64,000 nt of DNA from Streptomyces camelliae (GTDB lineage: Bacteria > Actinomycetota > Actinomycetes > Streptomycetales > Streptomycetaceae): positions 5,766,001 through 5,830,000 of the forward strand of contig NZ_CP115300.1 of assembly GCF_027625935.1 (NCBI RefSeq). The letters are read 5' to 3'. Shown here in pieces: positions 43,600 through 51,739 of the stretch. Made by a program: the position numbers and the translations under genes. Every line of letters starts with the position of its first letter. The stretch's first letter is position 1. The notes beneath the pieces are model-generated. The model had not been told where the DNA came from. It saw only the letters and a program-made list of their open reading frames with translations, and ran no database searches.

Positions 43600-44327
43600 C
43601 CGCACTCGGATTCCTCTACCCGGGCCACTCCGGCGAGGACGACTACCCGCGCATCGAGCAGCTCCTCGGCAGCGACATCCGGCTGGACCTGGTCCACACC
43701 GACATCGGCGAGGACGCGCACCGGGTGGACGCGCTGCGCGAGATGGGCTCCGAGCGGCGGCTCGCGGCCGGGGTGGCCGAGCTGCGGCTCACGGGCGCGG
43801 AGACGGTGGTGTGGGCGTGCACCAGCGGCAGCTTCGTGCACGGCTGGGAGGGCGCCCGGGACCAGGTGCGCACCCTGGCCCGGCTGGCCGGCATGCCCGC
43901 CTCCTCGACGTCGTTCGCCTTCGTGCACGCGGCCCAGGAGATCGGGGTACGCCGGGTCGCCGTCGGCGCGACCTACCCGGACGACGTGGCCGCACTGTTC
44001 GCCGACTTCCTGCGGGCTGGCGGCCTGGAGGTGACCGGGGTGCGCTCGTCGGGGATCGTCACGGCGGCGGAGGTCGGCACGTGGGGGGAGGCGGAGGTGC
44101 TGGCGCTGGCGCGGGCCGCCGACACTCCGGACGCGGAGGCGGTACTGCTCCCGGACACGGCCCTGCACACGGCCGCACACCTTCCGCTGCTGGAGAAGGA
44201 GCTGGGCAAGCGGGTGCTCACGGCCAACCAGGTGACGGTGTGGGAGGGCCTGCGGCTGGCCGACCGGCGGGTGAACGCGCCGAGGCTGGGGGCACTGTTC
44301 ACGCGGGAGCCGATCGTGCAGGTCTGA
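43596..44327 (+). CDS. Asp/Glu racemase-superfamily protein 2, second Cys replaced
   Basis: The 243-residue paralogue keeps the first Cys in [14 protein letters not shown], but where the first protein has SCTNL it has PDTAL, so the second catalytic Cys is an Asp. The shared C-terminal [12 protein letters not shown] confirms the alignment. It may be a partner subunit or a decarboxylase-like variant. The ATG overlaps the stop of gene 1, which would favour a one-to-one complex. Confidence 0.8.
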   Translation: MTALGFLYPGHSGEDDYPRIEQLLGSDIRLDLVHTDIGEDAHRVDALREMGSERRLAAGVAELRLTGAETVVWACTSGSFVHGWEGARDQVRTLARLAGMPASSTSFAFVHAAQEIGVRRVAVGATYPDDVAALFADFLRAGGLEVTGVRSSGIVTAAEVGTWGEAEVLALARAADTPDAEAVLLPDTALHTAAHLPLLEKELGKRVLTANQVTVWEGLRLADRRVNAPRLGALFTREPIVQV

Positions 44328-44422
44328 CGCTCGGCTCCGACGGCTCGGCGAGGAATAAGCGGAGACAGCCTCCTGTTAGCCGAAGGCGAGGACAGCCCAC
44401 GCCACAATCAGGAGGCCACACC

Positions 44423-45520
44423 GTGTCGGCAGACGAGGCAGACGAGATCCGGGGTGCGACGCTCGGCACCGCCCCCGTCCCCCTCTCCGTACTGGACCTG
44501 GTGACCGTCGGCGCGGGCAGTACCGCCGGTGACGCCCTGCGCACCAGTGTGGCGCTGGCCAAGTTCACGGAGGCCCGCGGGTTCCACCGGTACTGGGTGG
44601 CCGAGCACCACTCCATGCCGGGGGTCGCCTCCTCCTCGCCCGCCGTGATCCTCGCCCACCTCGCCGCCCACACCGACCGCATCCGGCTCGGCTCGGGTGG
44701 TGTGATGCTGCCCAATCACGCCCCGCTGGTGATCGCCGAGCAGTTCGGGACGCTGGAGGCGATGGCGCCGGGCCGGGTGGACCTGGGGCTCGGGCGGGCG
44801 CCGGGCACGGACGGGGCCACGGCCGCGGCCCTGCGCCGTAGCGAGACGCTCAACGAGGGCGCCGACGACTTCCCGCAGCAGCTCGCCGAGCTCATCCGCT
44901 TCCTGGACGACGACTTCCCCGACGGGCATCCGTACCGCCGTATTCATGCCATCCCCGGGCCGGTGCAGGCGACCAGCCCGGGTGGCGTCCAGTCCCCGCA
45001 CCGCCCGCCGGTCTGGCTGCTCGGCTCTTCCGGCTTCAGCGCCCGCCTCGCCGGGATGCTGGGCCTGCCGTTCGCTTTCGCGCACCACTTCTCCGCGCAG
45101 AACACCATCCCGGCCCTCGACCTGTACCGGCAGACGTTCCGCCCCTCCGCGGTCCTCGACGAGCCGTACGCTCTCATCGGCGTCTCCGCCCTCGCCACGG
45201 ACGACCCGCGCGAGGCCGGCCGCCAGACCCGGGCGATGGCCCTGAACATGCTCCGGCTGCGCACCGGCCGCCCCGGCCTCTTCCCCGACCCGGCCGAGGC
45301 CGAGCAGCACGAGTTCAGCCCGATGGAGGAGGAGTTCATCACCTCCTGGACGGCCAACATCGTGCACGGCACCGCCGACGAGGTCCGCTCCGGCCTGGAT
45401 GATCTGCAAAAGCGCACCGGCGCCGACGAGCTGATGCTGGTCAGCCACGCCCACCGCGGTGAACTGCGGCTGCGTTCCTACGAGTTGATCGCGGACGCCT
45501 ACGGCTTGCCGACCGCGTAG
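44423..45520 (+). CDS. LLM-class flavin-dependent oxidoreductase (luciferase-like, MsnO8 type)
   Basis: GTG 44423 has AGGAGG seven bases upstream. The 365-residue enzyme shows [67 protein letters not shown] features (AEHH), [41 protein letters not shown] and [24 protein letters not shown]. It is a bacterial luciferase relative using FMN. The substrate is unknown. Its 3' end overlaps the convergent c-di-GMP gene by 22 bases. Confidence 0.9.
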   Translation: MSADEADEIRGATLGTAPVPLSVLDLVTVGAGSTAGDALRTSVALAKFTEARGFHRYWVAEHHSMPGVASSSPAVILAHLAAHTDRIRLGSGGVMLPNHAPLVIAEQFGTLEAMAPGRVDLGLGRAPGTDGATAAALRRSETLNEGADDFPQQLAELIRFLDDDFPDGHPYRRIHAIPGPVQATSPGGVQSPHRPPVWLLGSSGFSARLAGMLGLPFAFAHHFSAQNTIPALDLYRQTFRPSAVLDEPYALIGVSALATDDPREAGRQTRAMALNMLRLRTGRPGLFPDPAEAEQHEFSPMEEEFITSWTANIVHGTADEVRSGLDDLQKRTGADELMLVSHAHRGELRLRSYELIADAYGLPTA

Positions 45521-47301
45521 GTCTGCTCGCCGAGCAGCTCGGAGATACGATCCGGCGGCACCGGGCGGGAGTACAGCCAGCCCTGGCCGGTGTCGCAGCC
45601 GATGCGGCGCAGCCGGGTGGCCTGGGCGGAGGTCTCCACGCACTCGGCGGTGACGGTGATGCCCAGGCGGTGGGCCAGCTGGATCATCGCCTCGACGATG
45701 ACCTCGTCCGCCGGGTTCGGCGCGATCGCCTTCTGCTCGCCCTCGTACTGGAAGCCGCGCACGAAGGAACCGTCCAGCTTCAGTGTGGAGACGGGCAGGC
45801 GGCTGAGGTAGGCGAGGTTGGAGTAGCCGGTGCCGAAGTCGTCGATGGCGATGCGCACACCCATGTCGCTGAGGGCCTGCAGGGCCTGGAGCGGGCGGCC
45901 GGCCGAGCCCATCACCGCCGACTCGGTCAGCTCCAGCTGGAGCAGGTGCGGGGCCAGGCCGGTCTCGGCGAGCACCTCGGCCACGTCGGCCACCAGGTCC
46001 GAGTCCCACACCTGCCGTACGGCCACGTTGACGCTGACGAAGATGGGCGGCTCGCCGGGGTGGGCCAGCTGCCAGCGGCGGGCCTGCCGGCAGGCGGTGC
46101 GCAGCGCCCAGCGGCCGAGCTGCACGATCGAGCCGTCCTCCTCGGCCAGCCCGATGAACCGATTCGGCGTCAGCGTGCCGAACTGCGGGTGATGCCAGCG
46201 CACCAGCGCCTCGACCCCGGACAGTCGGCCGTCCTCCATGCCGACCAACGGCTGGTATTCGAGGGCGAATTCGCCACGCTCGATGGCGGGGCGCAAGGTG
46301 GAGGACAGGGCCTGACGGGTCATCCGGTGCGCGTTGCGCTCGGGGTCGAACAGGGTCCAGCGGCCCTTGCCGTCGGCCTTCGCCCAGTACAGGGTCGTGT
46401 CCGCGGCCTGCATCAGACCGGTGGCCGTCGTACCGGCCGCGTGGCGCTCCACGACGCCGATGGAGGCGGTCAGGGACAGCCGCTGGCCCGACAGGTCGAA
46501 GGGGTCCTCCAGGGCCTTGAGCGCCGACTCGGCGAGATCCGCGAGCTGTTCGGTGCCGGTGGAGTCCTCCACGAGCAGCGCGAACTCGTCACCGCCGAGC
46601 CGGGCCACCAGGGGAGTCGCGGCGCGGGCGTACCCGGCCTCGTCGGCGACCCGGGTCAGCCGCTCGGCGACGGCCGCGAGCAGCCGGTCGCCGACCCGGT
46701 GGCCGAGGGTGTCGTTGACGGCCTTGAACCCGTCGAGGTCCAGATAGCACAGGCCGATCCGGCCGGTGCCGCTCTCCTCGTACGACTCCGCCTCCAGCGC
46801 GGCCGACAGGCGCTCGAAGAACAGGGTGCGGTTGGGCAGCCGGGTCACCGGGTCGTGCATCTGCAAGTGCCGTAGCCGCGCCTGGAGTTCCCGGCGGGCG
46901 CTGACATCGGCGACCGACAGCAGGACCCCGGGTTCGCCGCTCAGCGGGGCCACGGTGACCTGCACCCACACCGAGTGCCCCTCGGGGTGCTTCAGCCGGC
47001 GGGTGCAGCGCAGCCGGGCCTGCCGGCCGCGCAGGACCTCGCGGTAGGCGTGCCAGCTGCGGGTGTCGGAGGCCAGGTCCACCAGATCGGCGGCGACCCG
47101 GCCGGTGAGGGTGTCCGTGGCGGTGCCGAGCAGCTCCCCGAAGGCCGCGTTGGCACGGACGACGAGTCCCGCGCGGTCCACGACGGCCATGGCGAGGGGG
47201 GCGGCCGCGAAGACACGGTGATAGGTGGTGTGGTCACTGTCTGTGACGGCTGACCGGTCGAGGTCTGCCGCGGGCGTCGGCCCTTCGGACGTTCCGCTCA
47301 C
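45499..47301 (-). CDS. cdgA: PAS-GGDEF-EAL cyclic-di-GMP enzyme (CdgA-like)
   Basis: I choose GTG 47301, with GGGAG seven bases upstream; an ATG at 47367 has no site. The 600-residue protein has a PAS domain (about 25-140), a GGDEF domain with intact [13 protein letters not shown], and an EAL domain with [28 protein letters not shown] and [10 protein letters not shown]. Both catalytic motifs are complete, so it can in principle make and break c-di-GMP. There is no membrane helix. The symbol is given because Streptomyces CdgA has this type of architecture and a similar map position relative to cslA; a BldD-like box upstream agrees. Confidence 0.85.
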   Translation of the reverse strand: MSGTSEGPTPAADLDRSAVTDSDHTTYHRVFAAAPLAMAVVDRAGLVVRANAAFGELLGTATDTLTGRVAADLVDLASDTRSWHAYREVLRGRQARLRCTRRLKHPEGHSVWVQVTVAPLSGEPGVLLSVADVSARRELQARLRHLQMHDPVTRLPNRTLFFERLSAALEAESYEESGTGRIGLCYLDLDGFKAVNDTLGHRVGDRLLAAVAERLTRVADEAGYARAATPLVARLGGDEFALLVEDSTGTEQLADLAESALKALEDPFDLSGQRLSLTASIGVVERHAAGTTATGLMQAADTTLYWAKADGKGRWTLFDPERNAHRMTRQALSSTLRPAIERGEFALEYQPLVGMEDGRLSGVEALVRWHHPQFGTLTPNRFIGLAEEDGSIVQLGRWALRTACRQARRWQLAHPGEPPIFVSVNVAVRQVWDSDLVADVAEVLAETGLAPHLLQLELTESAVMGSAGRPLQALQALSDMGVRIAIDDFGTGYSNLAYLSRLPVSTLKLDGSFVRGFQYEGEQKAIAPNPADEVIVEAMIQLAHRLGITVTAECVETSAQATRLRRIGCDTGQGWLYSRPVPPDRISELLGEQTYAVGKP

Positions 47302-47639
47302 CGCTCGCTCCCGCAGTGCACTCGATCTGTGTCCGTGCCTGTCCGTGCCGGAAAGTGTGCCGATCATAGAGGCTGGCCCCGAGCCCTTCCAGCCACTCTC
47401 CAGTGTCCCGGATCGAGCAAGGGTTCTGACAGATCGTTTCTGCCCGCACCTGGACGGGTTCTTCAGGCCCCCGACCAGTTGTGACGTTCCGTGAGTGCTT
47501 CGGGGTGTCGAGCGCCGGAGCGCGCCGTGAGCGCCGCGGAGCGCGCTCACCCTTCTGGTGCCGGAAAACAGGGCAAAGCGTACTTAACCCCCTCAAGGTG
47601 GAATGCGGGTCCCGTGAACCGCGTCCGGAGGTCAAGTCC
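47302..47639. other. Divergent control region between the c-di-GMP gene and protease
   Basis: The 338-bp gap holds no supported gene. It contains the BldD-like box at 47483-47497 and the GGAGGT site of the protease near 47622. The AT content rises locally around 47370-47440, as expected for promoters. Confidence 0.5.
47483..47497. promoter_or_regulatory. BldD-like box
   Basis: GTGACGTTCCGTGAG matches six of the eight specified positions of the BldD pseudo-palindrome (T at 2, AC at 4-5, GT at 11-12, A at 14). It lies about 180 bp upstream of the GGDEF-EAL start. cdgA is a known BldD target in Streptomyces. Confidence 0.45.
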
Positions 47640-48893
47640 GTGCCCAAGCTGCGCAGCGCCGCCGCCGTGTGCACCACGTTGTCGGCGCTCGCCGCCACCT
47701 CGATCCTCTCCGGCCCCTCGGTCGCCGAGTCCTTCTCCACCGCCCCCTGCGCCCTGCACCGCACCGACGCCCACCACTCGGAGGGCGCCGACACCTGGAA
47801 CCCGGACTACGCCCGCCCGACCGGCACCTTCGACGCCGTCCTGATCTACCTGTCCTTCCCGGACGCCACCCCGCGCACCACCCCCGCCCAGCTGACCGCC
47901 GACCACTTCCCGGCCACCAGCCGCTACTACGCGCAGGCCTCCTACGGTCGCTTCACCCTGCGCCCGCACGCGCTGAACCACTGGCTGCGCATGCCGAAGC
48001 CCTCCACGGCGTACGCCATGAAGCGCGACTGGAGCGCCGAGAGCCGCGCCACCTATCTGCAGGACGCCTTCGCCACCGCCGACCCCCAGGTGGACTTCTC
48101 CCGCTACCAGGTCGTGTACTTCGTCGCCGACCCCGACGCGCCCGGCGTCGACTCGGACGCCACGAAGGTCGTGAACCTCGACACGCCGGTGCACGTGGAC
48201 GGCACGGACGTCCGCCGTGTCGTCACGGTCTTCGAGAAACACCCGCCGGACCGCCTGGTCCTCGCCCACGAGACCGGCCATGTCTTCGACCTGCCGGACC
48301 TCTACCACCGCCCGGTCGACGGCAAGGGCGACTGGGACACCTACGTCGGCGACTGGGACCTGATGGGCAGCCAGTTCGGCCTCTCGCCCGACTTCTTCGC
48401 CTGGCACAAGTGGAAACTCGGCTGGCTGGACCCGCGCCAGGTGGTGTGCGTGCGCGGCGCGGGGCCGACCCGGCTGTCCCTGGAGCCGCTGGAGGCCGGC
48501 CCGGGCGTGCCGGTGCGGGGCACGGCGGGCGCCCCGGCCTTCGGCCTCGGGCACGGGGTGAAACTGGCGGTCGTGCGCACCGGCCCGGACAGCGCCCTGG
48601 CCTTCGAGGTGCGTGTCGCGGCCGGCAACGACCGGGCCGGCTGCCGGGAGGGGGTGCTGGTGTACCGGATCGGAAGCGGCGCGGAGTCCGGTGCTGGCCC
48701 GGTGGAGGTCGTGGACGCCCACCCGCACACCGCGGCCTGCTGGGAGAACTCGGTCTACCCGCCGCTCGCCGACGCCCCGGTCGCCCTGGGGGAGAGCTTC
48801 ACCGTGCCCGGGGAGGGCGTGAAGGTGGAGGTGGAGGGCCGGACGGTCGCGGGGGAGTGGACGGTGAAGATCACGCCGGGGGTCAGAGACTGA
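47640..48893 (+). CDS. Secreted M6-like zinc metalloprotease
   Basis: GTG 47640 has GGAGGT nine bases upstream. The 417-residue protein has a signal peptide (residues 1-30), a DYARPTGTFDAVLIYLSFPD start typical of M6-like domains, and the zinc motif HETGHVFDLPDLYH (HETGH at 210-214), followed by GDWDLMG, the expected turn. A C-terminal beta-rich domain with paired Cys follows. It probably degrades extracellular protein. It is divergent from the c-di-GMP gene and may be co-regulated with development. Confidence 0.85.
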   Translation: MPKLRSAAAVCTTLSALAATSILSGPSVAESFSTAPCALHRTDAHHSEGADTWNPDYARPTGTFDAVLIYLSFPDATPRTTPAQLTADHFPATSRYYAQASYGRFTLRPHALNHWLRMPKPSTAYAMKRDWSAESRATYLQDAFATADPQVDFSRYQVVYFVADPDAPGVDSDATKVVNLDTPVHVDGTDVRRVVTVFEKHPPDRLVLAHETGHVFDLPDLYHRPVDGKGDWDTYVGDWDLMGSQFGLSPDFFAWHKWKLGWLDPRQVVCVRGAGPTRLSLEPLEAGPGVPVRGTAGAPAFGLGHGVKLAVVRTGPDSALAFEVRVAAGNDRAGCREGVLVYRIGSGAESGAGPVEVVDAHPHTAACWENSVYPPLADAPVALGESFTVPGEGVKVEVEGRTVAGEWTVKITPGVRD

Positions 48894-48920
48894 CGGTCGA
48901 GGGGTGGCGTGTGCACGAAA

Positions 48921-48956
48921 ACGGCGGGTCCGATTCTTTCGAATCGGACCCGCCGT
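48921..48956 (-). terminator. tRNA-Lys 3 terminator
   Basis: ACGGCGGGTCCGATTC (48921-48936) and GAATCGGACCCGCCGT (48941-48956) form a perfect 16-bp stem with a TTTC loop. On the minus strand it ends in TTTT, so it terminates the tRNA transcript; it may also serve the convergent protease gene. Confidence 0.85.
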
Positions 48957-48967
48957 CCTCTTTCGCG

Positions 48968-49041
48968 TGCGCCGCCAGGGACTCGAACCCCGGACCCGCT
49001 GATTAAGAGTCAGCTGCTCTAACCAACTGAGCTAGCGGCGC
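48968..49041 (-). tRNA. tRNA-Lys (anticodon CTT), copy 3
   Basis: Same 74-base cloverleaf as the two copies near 31 and 33.5 kb, anticodon CTT. The flanks differ entirely from those copies. Its 5' ten bases overlap the end of the upstream protein gene on the same strand, so the tRNA is probably cut from a joint transcript. Confidence 0.97.
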
Positions 49042-49604
49042 CTGCTGACGTCGTAGACATTAGCATCCTGGTCGGCGGGAGGAAAAATCGATATCCGCAC
49101 CGCCGCCCTGGCCGCCCGCACCGCCGCCCAGAGGACCACCTCCGGGCCCGGCAGCCAGGGGCGACGCTGGTCCGGGGCCACCAGCCAGCGGCAGTCGCCC
49201 GCGCCGATGCCCTCGCCGCCCGGGGCCGGGACGGTCACCTCGTCGCCGGTGCCGTGGCACAGCAGCGGCGGCACCGCGTCCGTACGGTGCGAGCCCCACT
49301 CCTCCCAGGCCAGCAGCGAGGGCAGCCGGTGGGCCGTGCCCGGGGCGGCGAACAGCAGCATGCGGCCCCGGAACACCGCGACCGGGCCCGAGCCCGGCCC
49401 CTCGTCCCACAGCTGGTCCAGCATCCGGCGGCCGAAGATCGCGGGGGCGCTCACCACGTCGAAGGCGGTGCCGCAGGGCAGGACGAGCGGGGCGTCCGGG
49501 TGCCGCTCCCAGCGGGCGAGCGTGCGCCAGGGGTACGTTCCTGCCGAGGCGAGCCAGGCGACGCCCTCGGGGGTGACTCGGGTGACGTTCGGTGCGCTGC
49601 TCAT
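49032..49604 (-). CDS. Conserved actinobacterial protein of unknown function, overlapping tRNA-Lys
   Basis: ATG 49604 starts a 190-residue protein (VTRVTPEGVAWLASAGTYPWRTLARWERHPDAPLVLPCGTAFDVVSAPAIFGRRMLDQLWDEG type sequence, ending SISIFPPADQ-like ...VYDVSRRR). I recognise it as a conserved Streptomyces protein, sometimes likened to the N-terminal domain of bifunctional DNA primase/polymerases, but I see no catalytic residues that prove this. Its stop codon TAG is the TAG of the tRNA acceptor region (GCGCCGCTAGC), so the last codons encode both protein and tRNA. Confidence 0.75.
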   Translation of the reverse strand: MSSAPNVTRVTPEGVAWLASAGTYPWRTLARWERHPDAPLVLPCGTAFDVVSAPAIFGRRMLDQLWDEGPGSGPVAVFRGRMLLFAAPGTAHRLPSLLAWEEWGSHRTDAVPPLLCHGTGDEVTVPAPGGEGIGAGDCRWLVAPDQRRPWLPGPEVVLWAAVRAARAAVRISIFPPADQDANVYDVSRRR

Positions 49605-49725
49605 GCCACCTAGATGTACCGGGTGTGAGCGCACCATTCTTCTGAGTTGCCGAAAACCCGGACAACAGCGGTGGGAGAGGAGTATCTTGCCCGCCCGGCA
49701 TATGCCAGACGGGTTGCCTCATCGC

Positions 49726-50094
49726 TCACACGGGGTCGGGGGACGTGCGCCCCTCGCCGTTGCCCCGCATCAGGTCCCGCCCGAACTCGACCATCCTCTT
49801 CGCGTAGTCCTCGGTCCACTCCGCGCGCTCGGCGATGTCCGCCGGGGTCAGCCGGTCGAAGCGGCGCGGGTCGGCGAGCTGGGCCGCCGCGACGGCCTGG
49901 AACTCCACGGCCCGGTCGGCGGCCGCGCGGAAAGCCTGGGCCAGCTCCGTCGCCCGGCTCAGCAGCGCCCGCGGATCCTCGATCGACTCCAGGTCGAAGA
50001 AGTGCTCGGGATCGCCGGCCGCCTCCGCGGGCTCGAAGATCAGGGGCGCGGGGCGTAGCCGCGGTTCGGTACGACGCGGCGTGGGCTCCGCCAT
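49726..50094 (-). CDS. Small conserved Streptomyces protein
   Basis: The 122-residue protein is mostly helical and charged (AAGDPEHFFDLESIEDPRALLSRATELAQAFRAAADRAVEFQAVAAAQLADPRRFDRL, then EWTEDYAKRMVEFGRDLMRG). It has no signal, membrane helix or Cys. It resembles DNA-binding or coiled-coil accessory proteins, but no family can be named. It lies between the conserved protein at 49032 and the helicase operon, on the same strand. Confidence 0.65.
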   Translation of the reverse strand: MAEPTPRRTEPRLRPAPLIFEPAEAAGDPEHFFDLESIEDPRALLSRATELAQAFRAAADRAVEFQAVAAAQLADPRRFDRLTPADIAERAEWTEDYAKRMVEFGRDLMRGNGEGRTSPDPV

Positions 50095-50189
50095 GTCTTG
50101 TCTCCTCCTCGTACGGTTCGCAGGGCACCGCCTTCAGGTGGGCCACCGTCCATTGTCCCGCGCCCCCGCAAGGGCCCCTCCCGGACGAC

Positions 50190-50387
50190 CTACGGCGTCC
50201 AGCTCACCCGGTGTTCCGCCAGGTGGGCGGGGTGGGTTTGGTCATGGGCGACTCGGTGTTCCGCGAGGTGGGCGAGGACCGCGTGGTTGGCTTCCCAGCC
50301 GTCGGGGCTGTGTTCATGGGCCGCCTCCGGCGGCGTGCCGGCCTCCGTCCGGCCGGGGGGTGTCGGGGGCGGGGTGGGTTTGGTCAT
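50190..50387 (-). CDS. Small coupled ORF built from duplicated helicase tail
   Basis: ATG 50387 overlaps the helicase stop (ATGA). The 65-residue product starts MTKPTPPPTPPGRTEAGTPP and then repeats the helicase C-terminus (SPDGWEANHAVLAHLAEHRV) followed by a second short copy (HLAEHRVSW). It is clearly derived from the helicase 3' end by duplication. Whether it is translated or merely a by-product is open; the coupling makes translation likely. Confidence 0.45.
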   Translation of the reverse strand: MTKPTPPPTPPGRTEAGTPPEAAHEHSPDGWEANHAVLAHLAEHRVAHDQTHPAHLAEHRVSWTP

Positions 50388-50455
50388 GGGCGCCAGCTCA
50401 CCCGGTGTTCCGCCAGGTGGGCGAGGACCGCGTGGTTCGCTTCCCAGCCGTCGGG
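50201..50455. repeat. Triplicated 3' end of the helicase gene
   Basis: The segment encoding the helicase C-terminus (50395-50455) recurs at 50251-50306 and, shortened, at 50201-50229. The connecting stretch GGGGTGGGTTTGGTCATGGG also occurs twice (50229-50248 and 50371-50390). The copies are nearly identical, so the duplication is recent or maintained by conversion. Confidence 0.8.
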
Positions 50456-51739
50456 AAACTTCACCAGCGTGCCCAGCTGGACCGGTTCCGTGGAGGGGTA
50501 GTCGTCCAGGAGGTCGCTCACGCCGGCGCGGCAGACCACGATGCACGCGTGGCGGTGGCGGGAGGCCAGGACGCACAGGCGGCCGGTCTCCAGGTGGAAG
50601 GCGGTGGCGTCGGGGCGGCCGGAGAGCGGGTGCAGGACGACCGTCACGTCGTACTCGCGGCCCTGGAGGCGGTTCGCCGTGTCGACCGTGACGTCCGCCA
50701 CGCCCAGGCCGGCGAGGGCCGCGCGGACCGCCGCCGCCTGGTCGCGGTGGGCCGTGCCGACGGCGATGCGGTCGGGAGTGAGGGGGGAGGGGGCCGGTGA
50801 GCGCTCCGAGGTGGCCGCGCCGCCTCGGTCCAGCAGGCGGCGGACCACCGTGGCCACCGCGCGGACCGCCTCCGGGTCCGTGCGCGGGGTGTGCCGGGCG
50901 GGCAGCTCCAGCAGGCCCCAGCCGGAGCGCGCCGCCTCGTCGATCACCCGGTCCGGGCCGGAGCCGTCCGACGGGACGGCGAAGGACAGTGCGCGGTCGG
51001 CGTGGTCCGTGCCGCTACGGAAGGGAGTGTAGGGATAGAACGCGTCCGAGACCAGCGGAGCCGCCGAGGCCGGGAGCCGCCAGGAGACCGGGAGGCGGTG
51101 CTGGGGGAGAGCCGGGTTGTGCGCCAGGAGCGTGGTGACGGCTGAGGCCGAAGGGTCGTACGACAGGCCCGCCCACTGCTCGCTGCCGACGATCGCGAAC
51201 GGGTCCAGCTGCCCCGGGTCACCCACGAACAGCGCCCGCTCGAACAGCCCGGCCACGGCCAGCAGCGCGTCCGAGCGCATCTGGTACGCCTCGTCCACGA
51301 TCGCGTGCCGCCACGGCTCGTCCACCGTGACGTGCGCCCACTTCGCGGCCGTGGAGAGGACCACCGGGAGGCCCTTCAGGTCGGCCGCCTTCGCCGACGT
51401 ACGGACCTGCGGCAGCGCGTCCAGCGCCGAGTCGTACGCGTCCGCGTCGCTGCTGTGCAGCCGGCCGACCGGCAGCTCCGAGTTCTTCTCGGCGAGCCGC
51501 AGGACCAGGTCGTCCACCTGGGCGTTCGTCTGCGCCACCACCATCAACGGGCGCTCCGCGTCGGCCAGTTCGAGTGCCGCGCGGACCACCAGCGTCGACT
51601 TGCCGGCACCCGGCGGGGAGTCCACGACCACGCCCCGCTCGGTGCCGTGCAGGGTGTCGTGGAGGATCGCGTCGGTGGCACGGGCGGCCGCGGCACCGGG
51701 GTCGAAGCCGGAGGCCGGCACAGCGCTCACGGGGCTCAC
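50384..51739 (-). CDS. Upf1-like SF1 helicase
   Basis: GTG 51739 overlaps the upstream stop (GTGA). The 451-residue protein has SF1 motifs in order: Walker A SPPGAGKST (41-49), Ia VVAQTNAQVDDLVLRL, II IVDEAY (DE at 149-150), III FVGDPGQLDP (GDPGQ at 173-177), V VDTANRLQGREYDVTVVL and VI LCVLASRHRHACIVV. The order and the AQTN and TANRLQGRE segments fit the Upf1/Dna2 branch of SF1. It presumably translocates on and unwinds DNA or RNA. It is the third gene of a tight operon behind a Cas4-like nuclease. Confidence 0.85.
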   Translation of the reverse strand: MSPVSAVPASGFDPGAAAARATDAILHDTLHGTERGVVVDSPPGAGKSTLVVRAALELADAERPLMVVAQTNAQVDDLVLRLAEKNSELPVGRLHSSDADAYDSALDALPQVRTSAKAADLKGLPVVLSTAAKWAHVTVDEPWRHAIVDEAYQMRSDALLAVAGLFERALFVGDPGQLDPFAIVGSEQWAGLSYDPSASAVTTLLAHNPALPQHRLPVSWRLPASAAPLVSDAFYPYTPFRSGTDHADRALSFAVPSDGSGPDRVIDEAARSGWGLLELPARHTPRTDPEAVRAVATVVRRLLDRGGAATSERSPAPSPLTPDRIAVGTAHRDQAAAVRAALAGLGVADVTVDTANRLQGREYDVTVVLHPLSGRPDATAFHLETGRLCVLASRHRHACIVVCRAGVSDLLDDYPSTEPVQLGTLVKFPDGWEANHAVLAHLAEHRVSWRP

